A stretch of DNA of 64,000 nt from JAXLQL01 sp046331625 (GCA_046331625.1 JAXLQL010000002.1:124001-188000); one strand, 5' to 3'; numbered from the stretch's first letter, positions 1 through 8,824 are shown. Program-made: numbers and translations. The notes: generated from the letters alone by a model not told the origin.

Positions 1-406
1 CGAATAGCCCATGATCCTGGTAACCGTGTCGCTCACCTCATCGAAGTACGAGAACAGGTCCTCGTCGATACGGTAGGTTCCCGGCCATTCGATCGCGTAG
101 CCGTCGCGATGCTGTTCGAAGGGCCCATCCACGGGGGATCGAATCTGATGAGGCACTCGTGGTGCTCGGAGGCGCGCCGTCGAATGTGCCGGATCTCCTC
201 GCCGAGATTGAATCGCTTCGGTATGCGCCCGCGCCGCAACGAGCGCAGCTTGAATCTCGAGCTGCCCATGATGAGCCTCGTCTATGAATGCGACCGCCGC
301 CTCACTCTCCGCGCAATGCCGCGCTCACGAACCGCTCCGTCATCGCCCAACGCGGCCACGCAATCGACTCGCGCTCCGCATCGTAATCCGATATTCCCGG
401 CACCAC
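1..406 (-). pseudogene. Possible broken coding remnant at the left edge
   Basis: I do not recognise this product. On the minus strand one frame is open from about 327 to the window edge and ends in a plausible protein-like stretch (FEQHRDGYAIEWPGTYRI, then a segment ending RIMGYS). A second frame upstream (GTG near 406, ending at a TGA at 302-304) reads PGISDYDAERESIAW and runs to ALRGE. The two overlap by about 20 bases, so a single frameshift near 305-325 would join them into one protein. This is either a pseudogene, a sequencing indel or two chance frames. It lies just downstream of the amidohydrolase on the same strand. Confidence 0.3.
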
Positions 407-428
407 GCGCGCAATCGCGCGGCTTCGT

Positions 429-1721
429 TCATTGCCGCCGTCTACGTCCGCCGCCACCGCCACTGCTGAGCGTGCCGTCCCAAGGCCCAGTTTGAGTCTC
501 GTAGTGGCCCAGCTTGTCCCAATCCTCGCGCGTCAAGCCGTTGCGGTCCCACATCACGCGGCCTTCGCGAATCGTGATCTCGGCTGCAAGACGCTTGTTG
601 CCCTTCATGCGCGCGCCGAGCACATCCACGTATCCGAAGTCGCCCTGCTCGAGCCGGATCACCGCGATGTCGGCAACCGCGCCCACCGAGAGATGACCCA
701 ACTCCTCGCGATGAATCTGGCGCGCCGGCGCCCACGTCGACTTGGCGATGATGTCATCCATCGTCATTCCGATGTTGAGCAGCTTCGACATCACATTGAG
801 CATGTCTTTCATGCCCGCGTTCATGCTGCTCTTGTGCAAGTCGGTGGAGATGGAATCGGGAACGAAGCCCTGCTTCACCGCCGGAACCGCTTGCCGGAAG
901 ACGAAGCTGCCGCCGCCGTGGCCCACATCGAACAGCACGCCGCGCTTGCGTGCGGCCCACAAATACTCGCGGACCTTGCCGTCTTTGTCGAGCATCGGAA
1001 CCGCCGCGAGGTACATGTGCGTGTACATGTCGCCGGGGCGGAGCTTGTCGGTCACCAACATCTCGAACGGCCGCTCCGCGCTGAATTGTCCGAAGTCCAC
1101 CATCAGCGGAAGACCGGCGAGCTTGGCGGCTTCGAGTCCGCGATCCACCGAGGTCCAGTTGGCCGGAATATAGTGCGCGCTCTTGATGCCGACGACGTGC
1201 TGCGGGAATTCCTTCGCCCGGCGAGCGGTCGCTTCGGCGTCCATGTCGAACGTGTTCTGCTCAGTGTCATTGTTGCCGCCCATGCCCGTGCCCACGATGT
1301 TCAGCAGCGCCAGCACACGTGTGCGAGAGCGGTCAATGGTCCGGCGCTTGAACTCGGGGAAGCTCTTCCAGCCAGACGACCCGGCGTCCACCATCGTGGT
1401 TACGCCGCTGCGGAACGAGTGATCGTCAGGCGCCACGCTCGATACACCCATGTACTCGGGACCATCGCCGTGGAACACGTGGACATGCAGATCGATGAGG
1501 CCAGGCGTGACGTAGAGCCCCGAAACATCAACCGCCTTTTTTGCTTTGGAGGCTGGAATGTTGGGTGCAACCTCTGCGATCTTGCCGCCAGCGATCGCCA
1601 CATCGCGCCGGGCACTGATGCCGTTCTTGGCGTCGATCACGGTGCCGCCTTGCAGCACCATGTCGTAGGTTTGAGCGAGCGCAGCCGAGGCCGCAACGAG
1701 GACGAGCGCGAGCTTTCGCAT
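429..1721 (-). CDS. Exported amidohydrolase/deacetylase-family metallohydrolase
   Basis: A 430-residue protein with an N-terminal signal peptide (MRKLALVLVAASAALAQ). The body is a composite urease-like TIM barrel of the amidohydrolase superfamily: a small beta-sandwich, then the metal-binding HVHVF motif after PGLIDL, a candidate carboxylated lysine in VGIKSAHY, histidines in YTHMY and DVGHGGG, and the STDLH segment. This resembles the deacetylase/dihydroorotase-like group (COG3964). The substrate cannot be read from sequence. The C-terminus is odd, ending in a Gly/Arg-rich tail (SSGGGGGRRRRQ). It diverges from the next gene with only 20 bp between start codons. Confidence 0.85.
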   Translation of the reverse strand: MRKLALVLVAASAALAQTYDMVLQGGTVIDAKNGISARRDVAIAGGKIAEVAPNIPASKAKKAVDVSGLYVTPGLIDLHVHVFHGDGPEYMGVSSVAPDDHSFRSGVTTMVDAGSSGWKSFPEFKRRTIDRSRTRVLALLNIVGTGMGGNNDTEQNTFDMDAEATARRAKEFPQHVVGIKSAHYIPANWTSVDRGLEAAKLAGLPLMVDFGQFSAERPFEMLVTDKLRPGDMYTHMYLAAVPMLDKDGKVREYLWAARKRGVLFDVGHGGGSFVFRQAVPAVKQGFVPDSISTDLHKSSMNAGMKDMLNVMSKLLNIGMTMDDIIAKSTWAPARQIHREELGHLSVGAVADIAVIRLEQGDFGYVDVLGARMKGNKRLAAEITIREGRVMWDRNGLTREDWDKLGHYETQTGPWDGTLSSGGGGGRRRRQ

Positions 1722-1741
1722 AGGCGATCATTATATAAGCG
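1722..1741. promoter_or_regulatory. Minimal divergent promoter with shared -10-like hexamer
   Basis: Only 20 bp separate the start codons of the amidohydrolase (minus) and the CehA-like gene (plus). The stretch 1730-1735 reads ATTATA on the plus strand and TATAAT on the minus strand. It lies 8 nt before the minus ATG and 6 nt before the plus ATG. If it is a -10 element for both genes, both transcripts would have almost no leader, and the -35 regions would lie inside the opposite coding sequence. No Shine-Dalgarno is visible for either gene. Confidence 0.5.
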
Positions 1742-3268
1742 ATGAGACCTTTGCTGGCGGCTGCCTTTGGATTCTTGCTTGCGTATGCGCAGTGGGAAGA
1801 ACTCGGCCCGCCCTTGCACTCGGCCAAGTTGAAGCTCGTCACGCGCGGACACATGCCCGCGCGCATTTACGTTTCCCGGAACAAGGCGCCGTTCCGCCTC
1901 GCGCCCGTCGACGCCGTCATTCCCATCCGCTCCGACCTCTACTATCGCGACGCCATCTACACACGCAACGCGAATCCCAAGACCTTCGAGGTGGTTGCCA
2001 ACGACGAGTATCATTACCTGCTCACCGCCGGCGAAGGCCTGTTCTACGTGCCGCCCGGTAGCTACAAAGTGGAAGCCTATCGCGGACTGCTCTACAAGCC
2101 GGGCGAAGTGGAGTTCGAACTGAAAGCCGACGAGTCGCGCGAGGTGACCATCGATCTCGTGCCGTGGACCGATCCGGCGCAGTGGGTCTCCGGCGACGAC
2201 CACATCCACCTCACGCGCGACCGGAAACATGATCCGCTGTTTTTGTCGTGGCTCGCCGCCGAGGACCTCACGGTCGGCAACTTCCTCCAACTCCAGCGAC
2301 AGATGGATGCGGCCGTGCAGTACGGCTTCGGGCGCGCCGCCCAGCCCCATCGCGAACGCTACACCATCCGCAGTGGGCACGAGTCGCGCAACGAGTTCTG
2401 GGGGCACACCAACGTTCTCGGTCCCGAACGGCTCACGCGCCCGATGAGCACCGGCACGATGTACGCCAACTCGGCGCCGTCTGACCCGTTCCCTTACTGG
2501 ATCTTCGCCGAGGGCCGGAAGGTGGGCGGTCTCGCGGGCTTCGCGCACTTTTTCGAGAAACCGCAGCACAGCACCATCTACATGCAAGCCGCGCTCGGCG
2601 ATCTCGACTTCGTGGAGGTGTTTCAGTTCGGCGTGCTCAAGCGCGACTCCTGGTACGAGATGCTCAACGCCGGCCTGCGAGTGAATCCGATCGCGGGCAG
2701 CGATTTCCCCGTGCCGCTTTCACGCATGAAACCTTGGCCGCGATGGATACCGCTGCTCGGGCCCGAACGCGCGATGGTGAAGGCTAGGCCGGGTGAGGAC
2801 GCCTGGGACACCTGGTCCCGCGGCGTGAAGGAAGGTCGCGCCATGGTTACGAACGGTCCGCTAGTGGAACTCGACTTCGACGCCAAGACCGGACGAGTTG
2901 TTGCGCGCGCGTCATTCTGGCGCAAGCTCGCGCGTGTCGAAATCGTTCGCAACGGCGAAGTGATCGCGAGTGGCACTGGACCCGAAGTGGCGGCGCCCGG
3001 CATCGATCCCCTGGAGAGTTGTTGGCTGGCCGCGCGGGCTGAATCCGAGCGCCGCGAGGGAGAACCGGTGATTCAAGGGCACACCTACCCGGTGTATGTA
3101 ATCCGCAACGGAAAGCCGGTCAATGCCGGTGGAGCGCGGGCGCGCGTGCGGGCCAAGTGGGAAGAGGAACTGCGCTACCTGCGCGGCGCTGGCATCCAGT
3201 TCTCCTCTGAAGAACGGAAACGTGAATTCGAGAGCCTCGCCGAGAAGGCGCTGGCCAACTTGAGGTGA
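1742..3268 (+). CDS. CehA/McbA-family exported metallohydrolase (PHP-like)
   Basis: A 508-residue protein with a short signal peptide (MRPLLAAAFGFLLAYAQ). An N-terminal beta-rich domain (about residues 20-145, resembling a carboxypeptidase-regulatory or Ig-like fold) precedes a PHP-type domain that opens with the metal motif SGDDHIHLTRD and contains GFAHFFEK and AGSDFPVP further on. These motifs fit the CehA/McbA family of secreted phosphoesterase-like metallohydrolases common in Acidobacteria. The substrate is unknown. Its TGA overlaps the candidate GTG of pdxH, so the two may be translationally coupled. Confidence 0.8.
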   Translation: MRPLLAAAFGFLLAYAQWEELGPPLHSAKLKLVTRGHMPARIYVSRNKAPFRLAPVDAVIPIRSDLYYRDAIYTRNANPKTFEVVANDEYHYLLTAGEGLFYVPPGSYKVEAYRGLLYKPGEVEFELKADESREVTIDLVPWTDPAQWVSGDDHIHLTRDRKHDPLFLSWLAAEDLTVGNFLQLQRQMDAAVQYGFGRAAQPHRERYTIRSGHESRNEFWGHTNVLGPERLTRPMSTGTMYANSAPSDPFPYWIFAEGRKVGGLAGFAHFFEKPQHSTIYMQAALGDLDFVEVFQFGVLKRDSWYEMLNAGLRVNPIAGSDFPVPLSRMKPWPRWIPLLGPERAMVKARPGEDAWDTWSRGVKEGRAMVTNGPLVELDFDAKTGRVVARASFWRKLARVEIVRNGEVIASGTGPEVAAPGIDPLESCWLAARAESERREGEPVIQGHTYPVYVIRNGKPVNAGGARARVRAKWEEELRYLRGAGIQFSSEERKREFESLAEKALANLR

Positions 3269-3270
3269 CC

Positions 3271-3897
3271 ATGCACGAACGCAAAGACTACGACAATGCG
3301 CCCTTGCTCGAAGAGAGCATGCTTCCCGATCCCATCGCGCAGTTCGGCCTCTGGTACGCCGACGCGGTCGCAGCGGGGGGCTCTGAGCCGAACGCGATGA
3401 CGCTCGCCACCGTCGACGAGAACGGCTGGCCTGACGCGCGCACGGTGCTGCTCAAGGCTGCCGATCCGCGCGGGTTCTCGTTCTACACCAACTACGAAAG
3501 CGCCAAGGGCAAACAACTCGACGGCCGCCCGCGAGCCGCACTCGTGTTCCATTGGGGCGCGCTGGACCGTCAGGTTCGCGTGGTGGGCCGAGTGGAGCGC
3601 GTCAGCCGCGCTGAAAGCGAAGAGTACTTTGCGACGCGCCCCTACGGCAGCCAGATTGGAGCATGGGCATCGAAGCAGAGTGCTCCGCTCGACTCACGCG
3701 CCACTCTCGAAGCGCGCATCCGCGAGATGGAGTCGCGCTATGCAGAAGGCTCCGTGCCCCCGCCGCCGCACTGGGGCGGATATCGCGTCATCCCGGACGA
3801 AGTGGAGTTCTGGCAGGGGCAATTGAGCCGCTTGCATGACCGTATCCGCTATCGCACCACTGCCGCCGGCTGGATCCGCGAGCGCCTCTATCCGTGA
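3271..3897 (+). CDS. pdxH: Pyridoxamine 5'-phosphate oxidase
   Basis: FMN-dependent oxidase converting pyridoxine or pyridoxamine 5'-phosphate to pyridoxal 5'-phosphate, the last step of the vitamin B6 salvage pathway. Family signatures are visible: DPIAQFGLWYADAV, EPNAMTLATVDENGWPDART, the FMN-binding FYTNYESAKG, the RPYGSQIGAWAS segment, WGGYRV and the C-terminal FWQGQLSRLHDR plus RERLYP. Length (about 208 residues) is normal. I chose the ATG at 3271, which has GAGG 5 nt upstream; a GTG at 3265 overlapping the previous stop is the alternative. Confidence 0.95.
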   Translation: MHERKDYDNAPLLEESMLPDPIAQFGLWYADAVAAGGSEPNAMTLATVDENGWPDARTVLLKAADPRGFSFYTNYESAKGKQLDGRPRAALVFHWGALDRQVRVVGRVERVSRAESEEYFATRPYGSQIGAWASKQSAPLDSRATLEARIREMESRYAEGSVPPPPHWGGYRVIPDEVEFWQGQLSRLHDRIRYRTTAAGWIRERLYP

Positions 3898-3967
3898 GTC
3901 CCGCTTCCGAAGCGGCACATGCGCTCGTAGAACGCTCCGTGTCTCCGGATGGTGGCCCTGCAGAAAT

Positions 3968-4010
3968 GTGGGGCAGGCTTCAGCCTGCGCGGGACTTCAG
4001 TCCCGCCGGC
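3968..4010. repeat. Interspersed double-hairpin repeat, copy A
   Basis: This copy has two tandem perfect hairpins, both with a TTCA loop: GCAGGC/GCCTGC (3973-3988) and GCGGGAC/GTCCCGC (3989-4006). It sits between the convergent ends of pdxH and the YkgJ gene. The YkgJ stop codon (TGA, 3980-3982 on the minus strand) is inside loop 1, so the last residues of that protein are encoded by the repeat. Related copies are at 15634, 20899, 36184 and 38608. Confidence 0.9.
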
Positions 4011-4264
4011 CGCGTTGCGAACTCGATCTCCGTAAGTAGAAACACAGCTTCTTCATTCGACGCCCCGCACATCTCCGGATGCGGCCGCAAACTGCGGCAC
4101 ACCTCGGGGCGCTCGGGCATCCCGAACACCAAGCACAAGTTCCCCCCGCTCAACTGCGCACATCGCACGAACGCCGCCTTGCCATGCGGCATCCCTGGGA
4201 TCGGCGACGAAATCGAAGGCACGATGCAGCACACCCCGCATCCAGCCCGGCACTCGAAGGCCAT
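3980..4264 (-). CDS. YkgJ-family cysteine-cluster protein
   Basis: A 94-residue protein with the zinc- or iron-binding pattern of the YkgJ/CxxCxxCC family: CRAGCGVCC near the N-terminus, then FVRCAQL, NLCLVFG, PEVCRSLRP and a last cysteine in PEMCG. The role of the family is unknown and metal binding is inferred from the cysteine spacing. The C-terminal tail (RPAGLKSRAG) and the stop codon are translated from interspersed repeat copy A, so the original C-terminus was probably replaced when the repeat inserted. The gene converges on pdxH. Confidence 0.8.
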   Translation of the reverse strand: MAFECRAGCGVCCIVPSISSPIPGMPHGKAAFVRCAQLSGGNLCLVFGMPERPEVCRSLRPHPEMCGASNEEAVFLLTEIEFATRPAGLKSRAG

Positions 4265-4314
4265 CTGCTGAACCTATCATGCCTGCTAGCTGCCACGCCT
4301 GTTAGATTGACTGG

Positions 4315-4908
4315 ATGCAGAAGAACCGCCTGGAAGCCTTCAGTGACGGCGTGTTGGCGATCATCATCACCATCATGGTGCTGGAGCTCAAGGTGCCGCA
4401 CGGCGCGGACTGGCACTCGCTCGAGCCGATGATCCCAGTCTTCCTGAGCTACGTTCTGAGCTTCCTCTACGTGGGCATCTACTGGAACAACCACCACCAC
4501 CTGCTCCACTCCATCGAGCATCCGAGCGCCGGGATTCTTTGGGCGAATCTGCATCTGCTCTTCTGGCTCTCGCTGCTGCCCGTGGGTACGGCTTGGGCCG
4601 GCCACAACCACATGGCACCGATTCCGGTTGCCGCTTACGGGTTCGTGCTGCTGATGGCTGGCGTCGCCTACTACGTTCTCCAAATGGCGATCATCGCAAG
4701 TCACGGCCCTGACTCGGTCCTTGCCAAGGCGCTCGGTTCGGACTGGAAGGGGAAGCTCTCGCCGCTTCTCTACGTGGTCGCGATTCCCCTGGCGTTCGTC
4801 CACACCGCGATCGCCAACGCGATGTACGTGTTGGTGGCGTTGCTCTGGGTCATTCCGGATCGCCGCATCGAGCGCGCGCTGAAAGAGAGAGTGGCGCCGC
4901 AAGACTGA
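4315..4908 (+). CDS. TMEM175-family potassium channel (DUF1211)
   Basis: A 197-residue integral membrane protein with about six hydrophobic segments. It begins with the family hallmark RLEAFSDGVLAIIITIMVLE, in which the FSDG motif forms the ion-conducting helix of TMEM175 channels. IYWNNHHHLL after TM3 is also typical. Bacterial TMEM175 homologues are K+-selective leak channels, so the role is inferred from family membership. The gene converges with a membrane-protein gene, with a perfect hairpin between the two stops. Confidence 0.88.
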   Translation: MQKNRLEAFSDGVLAIIITIMVLELKVPHGADWHSLEPMIPVFLSYVLSFLYVGIYWNNHHHLLHSIEHPSAGILWANLHLLFWLSLLPVGTAWAGHNHMAPIPVAAYGFVLLMAGVAYYVLQMAIIASHGPDSVLAKALGSDWKGKLSPLLYVVAIPLAFVHTAIANAMYVLVALLWVIPDRRIERALKERVAPQD

Positions 4909-4911
4909 GAC

Positions 4912-4928
4912 CGGTTGAAAATCAACCG
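4912..4928. terminator. Hairpin between convergent genes
   Basis: CGGTTGA - AAA - TCAACCG is a perfect 7-bp stem with a 3-nt loop, 4 bp after the TMEM175 stop and 12 bp before the stop of the convergent membrane-protein gene. It has no clear T-tract on either side, so it may act only as a weak bidirectional terminator or 3'-end stabiliser. Confidence 0.5.
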
Positions 4929-4939
4929 CTCCTTCGCGG

Positions 4940-5551
4940 TCATCGAATCACTGAGGGCAGGGCAGCCGTGTTGTGCCTATGGACCCAAAGCAACCACGTC
5001 GCGGATGTCACGAACGACAGCTTTTGCAGCGCCGGTAGCGACGCGGTCCCGACTCCGCGGTAGTAGACAAATGCGCTAACCAGCAACAGAGTCAGGCTCG
5101 CCACGCCGCCGATCCATTGTTGGAGCCGGCGTTGCCGCCAAAGCCAAACCAGTGTTACGAGGTTGGCAACAACAAAGAACGTCAACGCAATCGAGATCAT
5201 CAAGTCATGCATGCGCGTGACGGTCAAAGCAGCATAGACCATCGCGGCGATGCCTGAAATTTCCACCCATTTCCCGTGTACTCGTGGCTCCATTCGGGCG
5301 GACAACTGCCGGAACAGAACGCCGATGCCGCCACAGAAAATCCACATCCCTCCCACTGCGTAGGGCCTGGCCGCATTCGCCTCGCCATTCGCAGCGACCG
5401 GACGAAAGAGTTGCGTCACGTAGTTGCGAGACCAGTCGAACCCGATGGCGGTTGGATCCTCCATTGTGCCCCCCGGATACAGAAGAGTAGATGTAGCCAG
5501 AAGGGCCAACCCCAGCAGGACGCCGATTAGTGGAAGCTCACGCAGATTCAT
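4940..5551 (-). CDS. Multi-pass membrane protein of unknown function
   Basis: About 203 residues from the chosen start, an ATG preceded by GAAGG about 8 nt upstream (the longer open frame to 5626 lacks a ribosome site). Six or so hydrophobic helices are visible: an N-terminal segment LPLIGVLLGLALLATSTLL, then GGMWIFCGGIGVLF, ISGIAAMVYAALTV, ISIALTFFVVANLVTLVWLW, GGVASLTLLLVSAFVYY and a last one near FVTSATWLLWV. The layout loosely recalls DUF998-like proteins, but I cannot assign a family firmly. It starts 34 bp after the sulfatase stop on the same strand, so it is probably the last gene of that operon. Confidence 0.7.
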   Translation of the reverse strand: MNLRELPLIGVLLGLALLATSTLLYPGGTMEDPTAIGFDWSRNYVTQLFRPVAANGEANAARPYAVGGMWIFCGGIGVLFRQLSARMEPRVHGKWVEISGIAAMVYAALTVTRMHDLMISIALTFFVVANLVTLVWLWRQRRLQQWIGGVASLTLLLVSAFVYYRGVGTASLPALQKLSFVTSATWLLWVHRHNTAALPSVIR

Positions 5552-5585
5552 GTATCCGCCTTCGTCGTTACAAGACAGGCACAAG

Positions 5586-6974
5586 CTACTCAGGCTCGCC
5601 GCGTTCGTGTGCCGAATCGGGCGCATTCACCCGCGGCAACCACCGCGCCAGATTCTGCTTCACCGTCCCGTACTGCGGCTGCCGCGCGAGATTGTGCCAC
5701 TCATCTGGATCTTCGACATGATCGTAGAGTTCCTCGCCGCCATCCGAGTAGCGCGTGTAGCGCCAGCGCTCGCTCCGCACCGAATGATTGTTGCGGAAGT
5801 ACGTCGTCACCACCGCGCGATCGGATTCCATCGCGGGATTCTTCATCAGCGGCACGATACTCTGCCCCTCGAGTTCGGACCGCTTCGCCAGCCCGCACAC
5901 CTCGTTGAGCGTCGGATACAGGTCGAGCATGCTCACCGTGCGCGAGCAGCGCGTGCCGGGCTTCGTCACACCCGGAACAATTGCGAGGAAAACGTTTCGG
6001 GTCGACTCCTCCCATAGCGAGAACTTGCGCCAGTGGAGCTTCTCGCCAAGATGCCAGCCATGGTCGCTCCACAGCACCACGATGGTGTTGTTCGCGATCG
6101 GACTCCGGTCGAAGCCATCGATGAGCCGCCCCAGTTGCTCGTCCATGAACGCGATCGAGGCCAGATAGCCCTGCACCGCCTGCTTGTACTTGCCGTGCGA
6201 CGTGATCGACTTGTGGTCGCCATTCGGCTTGGCGAACTGAACGCCGATCGGTGGCACGTCGGCGAGATCGTCATCCTTCACGCGCGGCAAGTGAATCCTG
6301 TCGAGCGGGAACATGTCGAAGTACTTCTCCGGCACGTACCACGGCAGGTGCGGTCGAAAGAGCCCGCACGCCAGGAACAGTGGTTTTTGCTGCGGCGCGT
6401 TCATCTCGCGCAACGCCCAATCGACCACCTGGTGGTCACCCATCTGCGAATTCGGCACGCGCAGCGGACCCCAGTCGAGATTGCCCGTCTTCGGAATTCC
6501 GTTAGCGGGCTTGACGGTGGGCTCGGGATCATCGGGCTTGTTCTTTTTCTGCGAGGGGAAGTAGTCGTCCCAACTGGCCGCATCCGGAAATGCGCCGTGA
6601 TAGACCTTGCCGCCGCCCACTACGCGATAGCCGTGTGAGCGGAAGTGCTGCGTCATCGACACTGCGTTGGCCAGCACGGGCGACCTGCGCATGGGCTGGT
6701 TGTTGTCGTAGATGCCCGAGGTCGAAGGCCGGATGCCCGTCATGATGGCGGCGCGGGAAGGATTGCACAACGGTGCGGCGCAATGCGCGTTGGTGAAGAG
6801 GACGCCGCGCGCAGCCAGCCGGTCGAGGTTCGGAGTGCGGCCATCGGGATGTCCGCCGAGACAACTTACCCAGTCATTCAGATCGTCCACCGCGATCATC
6901 AGAACATTCGGCTTCGATTTTGTTTGGGCCAATAGAGGCCCCGCTAGAGACGGTAGGAATTGTCGCCGCAGCAT
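5586..6974 (-). CDS. Exported type I sulfatase (iduronate-2-sulfatase/choline-sulfatase-like)
   Basis: Hydrolyses sulfate esters. From the ATG at 6974 it is 462 residues with an N-terminal export signal (MLRRQFLPSLAGPLLAQ). Visible motifs: the metal-binding DD in VLMIAVDDLNDW, the formylglycine signature C-N-P-S-R inside LCNPSRAAIMTGIRPS, GGGKVYHG, and the C-terminal WSDHGWHLGEK metal/substrate motif. The cysteine implies activation by a formylglycine-generating enzyme not found in this window. The substrate is unknown. Only 5 bp separate it from the upstream sugar dehydrogenase, so they are likely co-transcribed. Confidence 0.9.
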   Translation of the reverse strand: MLRRQFLPSLAGPLLAQTKSKPNVLMIAVDDLNDWVSCLGGHPDGRTPNLDRLAARGVLFTNAHCAAPLCNPSRAAIMTGIRPSTSGIYDNNQPMRRSPVLANAVSMTQHFRSHGYRVVGGGKVYHGAFPDAASWDDYFPSQKKNKPDDPEPTVKPANGIPKTGNLDWGPLRVPNSQMGDHQVVDWALREMNAPQQKPLFLACGLFRPHLPWYVPEKYFDMFPLDRIHLPRVKDDDLADVPPIGVQFAKPNGDHKSITSHGKYKQAVQGYLASIAFMDEQLGRLIDGFDRSPIANNTIVVLWSDHGWHLGEKLHWRKFSLWEESTRNVFLAIVPGVTKPGTRCSRTVSMLDLYPTLNEVCGLAKRSELEGQSIVPLMKNPAMESDRAVVTTYFRNNHSVRSERWRYTRYSDGGEELYDHVEDPDEWHNLARQPQYGTVKQNLARWLPRVNAPDSAHERGEPE

Positions 6975-6979
6975 ACCGG

Positions 6980-8824
6980 TTAGGGTACCTCTACAGGCGC
7001 CTTCAGCACACGAGCGCGCGCGTCGCCTGACGTCACCGCAAGATCTTGGACGCCCGCCGGCGCATTGGAAGGCACCCGGATCGTCACCTGATACACTCCC
7101 GCCAACCCCGGCGCGAGCCCAGCGTAGTTGACCTCGCACGCGACGCCTCCGAGCGTGATGACGGGCGTGGTTCGTGCTCGTGCGAGCGGATTCGCCGGAG
7201 CCGGTGCGCCGGTGCGTGGAGTGTTCTCCACCGGACCGAGCCCCGTCATGTAGAAGTAGACGAACTCGCCTCGGCGGAGCGGATTCCGAGCCGTGACAAT
7301 CGTGTTGTCACTTACGTGGATCATGATTGCGCTGGTTCCGTCGATCGAGAAGACGCCGGGCTGCACCGCCGCCACCGGAATGCGAACCGTGGGGCTCGAC
7401 ACTCCGTTGCGGATCACTGCCATCGATGCGCCGTCCTGCCCTTCGAGTTCGAACGGCGCCTGGAAGTTCACCTGCTCCTGTCCATTTACGTTTGCCACAG
7501 CGAGCAGCGGAGCATCCGCTCCGTTCACGGTAACGCGCACTCCGCCGAGATTCATGGGAAGAGGCAGAAAAGATGCGCCTACGACACCGGGCGCAGCGAC
7601 ACCCGAGACGAAGATTGCCGCCAGCGATCCCGGGGTGAGCCCGAGATCGAAACTGGCTGCATTGGCAACCGACCGTGCGGTGAAGATGGGGGCATCGGAG
7701 CCTTCGATGCGGTAGATGGCCCCGGCGCCATGACCGGCAACATAGAGCTCGCCGGCCTCGTCTTCGCCGAACGTGGAAATGTTGATCGGCGAATCGAGCA
7801 GCAGGCGATTGTTGAACAGCGGACCCTCGCGCCGAGTTCCCCAGATGCGGCCGCTGCCGTAGTCGCCGTAAACGTAGGTGCCTTGGAGCGCCGGCCAACG
7901 CGCGCCGCGATAGACGAAGCCGCCGGTGACCGAAACATTTCCCTCGGTGTGCGTGTATTCGAGAACAGGCAACGTGTACTTCGAAGGATCGCAGCCACGC
8001 CGGTAGCAGAGCATGCCTTCCATCTCGCCCCAGCCGTAGTTTTCACCGCCCTTGGAAAGGTTCGACTGGAAGTCGATCTCTTCCGCGCGGTCTTGACCCA
8101 CATCGCCAATCCAGAGGTCGCGTGTCTCGCGGTCGAAAGAGAAGCGCCACGGATTTCGCAGTCCGAGCGCCCAAATCTCGGGCTTGTAAGCTGCGTTCGC
8201 CGCAAACGGATTCGACTGCGGCACGCGATAGGGAGATCCGCCGGACTCGGTATCGATGCGAAGGATCTTGCTGAGCCACGTGCCGGTCTTCTGTCCGTTG
8301 CCTTGCGGATCGCCGCCAGAGCCGCCGTCGCCGAAGCCGATGTAGAGGAAGCCATCGGGTCCGAAGCGGATTTGGCCGCCGTTGTGATTGGGGAACGGCT
8401 GCGGCTGGGTGAGAATCACTTGTTCGCTTGCAGCATCGGCAACGCCACTCGCGCCCACGTTGTAGCGAGCCACGATCGAGTTGCGGCAAGCGGCGTCGGT
8501 GTAGTCGACATAGAAGTAGCGCTTGGTTGCGAAGCCCGGAGGGAAGGCAAGGCCGAGCAATCCGCACTCGCTGTCGGCACGGGTCTTCTCGCGAAGGTCG
8601 AGCAGCGGCTGGGGACGCACGATTCCGTTTTCGATGACGCGAATGTCTCCGCGCTGGAGCGCGACGAACAAACGACCCGAGCCGTCGCCGGCGTTCTGGA
8701 TATCGGTGGGGTTGGGCAATCCGCCGGCGGTTTGCACCAGACGGATCTCGGGAGTCTGCGCGAGCATGACAGCCGGTAGAACCAACCAGGCAAGAATGCG
8801 CATATACTGGAACAATTTCATCAT
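6980..8824 (-). CDS. GSDH-type sugar dehydrogenase with Solibacter C-terminal domain
   Basis: About 614 residues. A signal peptide (ILAWLVLPAVMLAQ) is followed by a six-bladed propeller of the glucose/sorbosone dehydrogenase family (about 30-390): NAGDGSGRLFVALQRGDIRV, ECGLLGLAFPPGF, HNGGQIRFGPDG, GLRNPWRFSFDRETRDLWIGDVGQ and GGFVYRGARWPALQG. Family members use PQQ to oxidise sugars. The last 220 residues match the TIGR03437 Solibacter domain (SVANAASFDLGLTPGSLAAI, then GVRVTVNGADAPLL and YVYFYMTGLGP-like motifs). The start at 8824/8821 is favoured by AGGA 9 nt upstream; it overlaps the start of the divergent hydrolase gene. An internal ATG at 8803 is the alternative. Confidence 0.88.
   Translation of the reverse strand: MMKLFQYMRILAWLVLPAVMLAQTPEIRLVQTAGGLPNPTDIQNAGDGSGRLFVALQRGDIRVIENGIVRPQPLLDLREKTRADSECGLLGLAFPPGFATKRYFYVDYTDAACRNSIVARYNVGASGVADAASEQVILTQPQPFPNHNGGQIRFGPDGFLYIGFGDGGSGGDPQGNGQKTGTWLSKILRIDTESGGSPYRVPQSNPFAANAAYKPEIWALGLRNPWRFSFDRETRDLWIGDVGQDRAEEIDFQSNLSKGGENYGWGEMEGMLCYRRGCDPSKYTLPVLEYTHTEGNVSVTGGFVYRGARWPALQGTYVYGDYGSGRIWGTRREGPLFNNRLLLDSPINISTFGEDEAGELYVAGHGAGAIYRIEGSDAPIFTARSVANAASFDLGLTPGSLAAIFVSGVAAPGVVGASFLPLPMNLGGVRVTVNGADAPLLAVANVNGQEQVNFQAPFELEGQDGASMAVIRNGVSSPTVRIPVAAVQPGVFSIDGTSAIMIHVSDNTIVTARNPLRRGEFVYFYMTGLGPVENTPRTGAPAPANPLARARTTPVITLGGVACEVNYAGLAPGLAGVYQVTIRVPSNAPAGVQDLAVTSGDARARVLKAPVEVP

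Noticed and set aside
432..1745. 437-codon plus-strand frame opposite the amidohydrolase
   Set aside because: It is a GC-driven antisense shadow: rich in His/Arg/Val with no domain motifs, while the minus strand has a signal peptide and metal motifs.
7046..8779. 577-codon plus-strand frame opposite the sugar dehydrogenase
   Set aside because: Arg/Asp/Ala-rich shadow without recognisable motifs; the minus strand carries the GSDH and TIGR03437 signatures.
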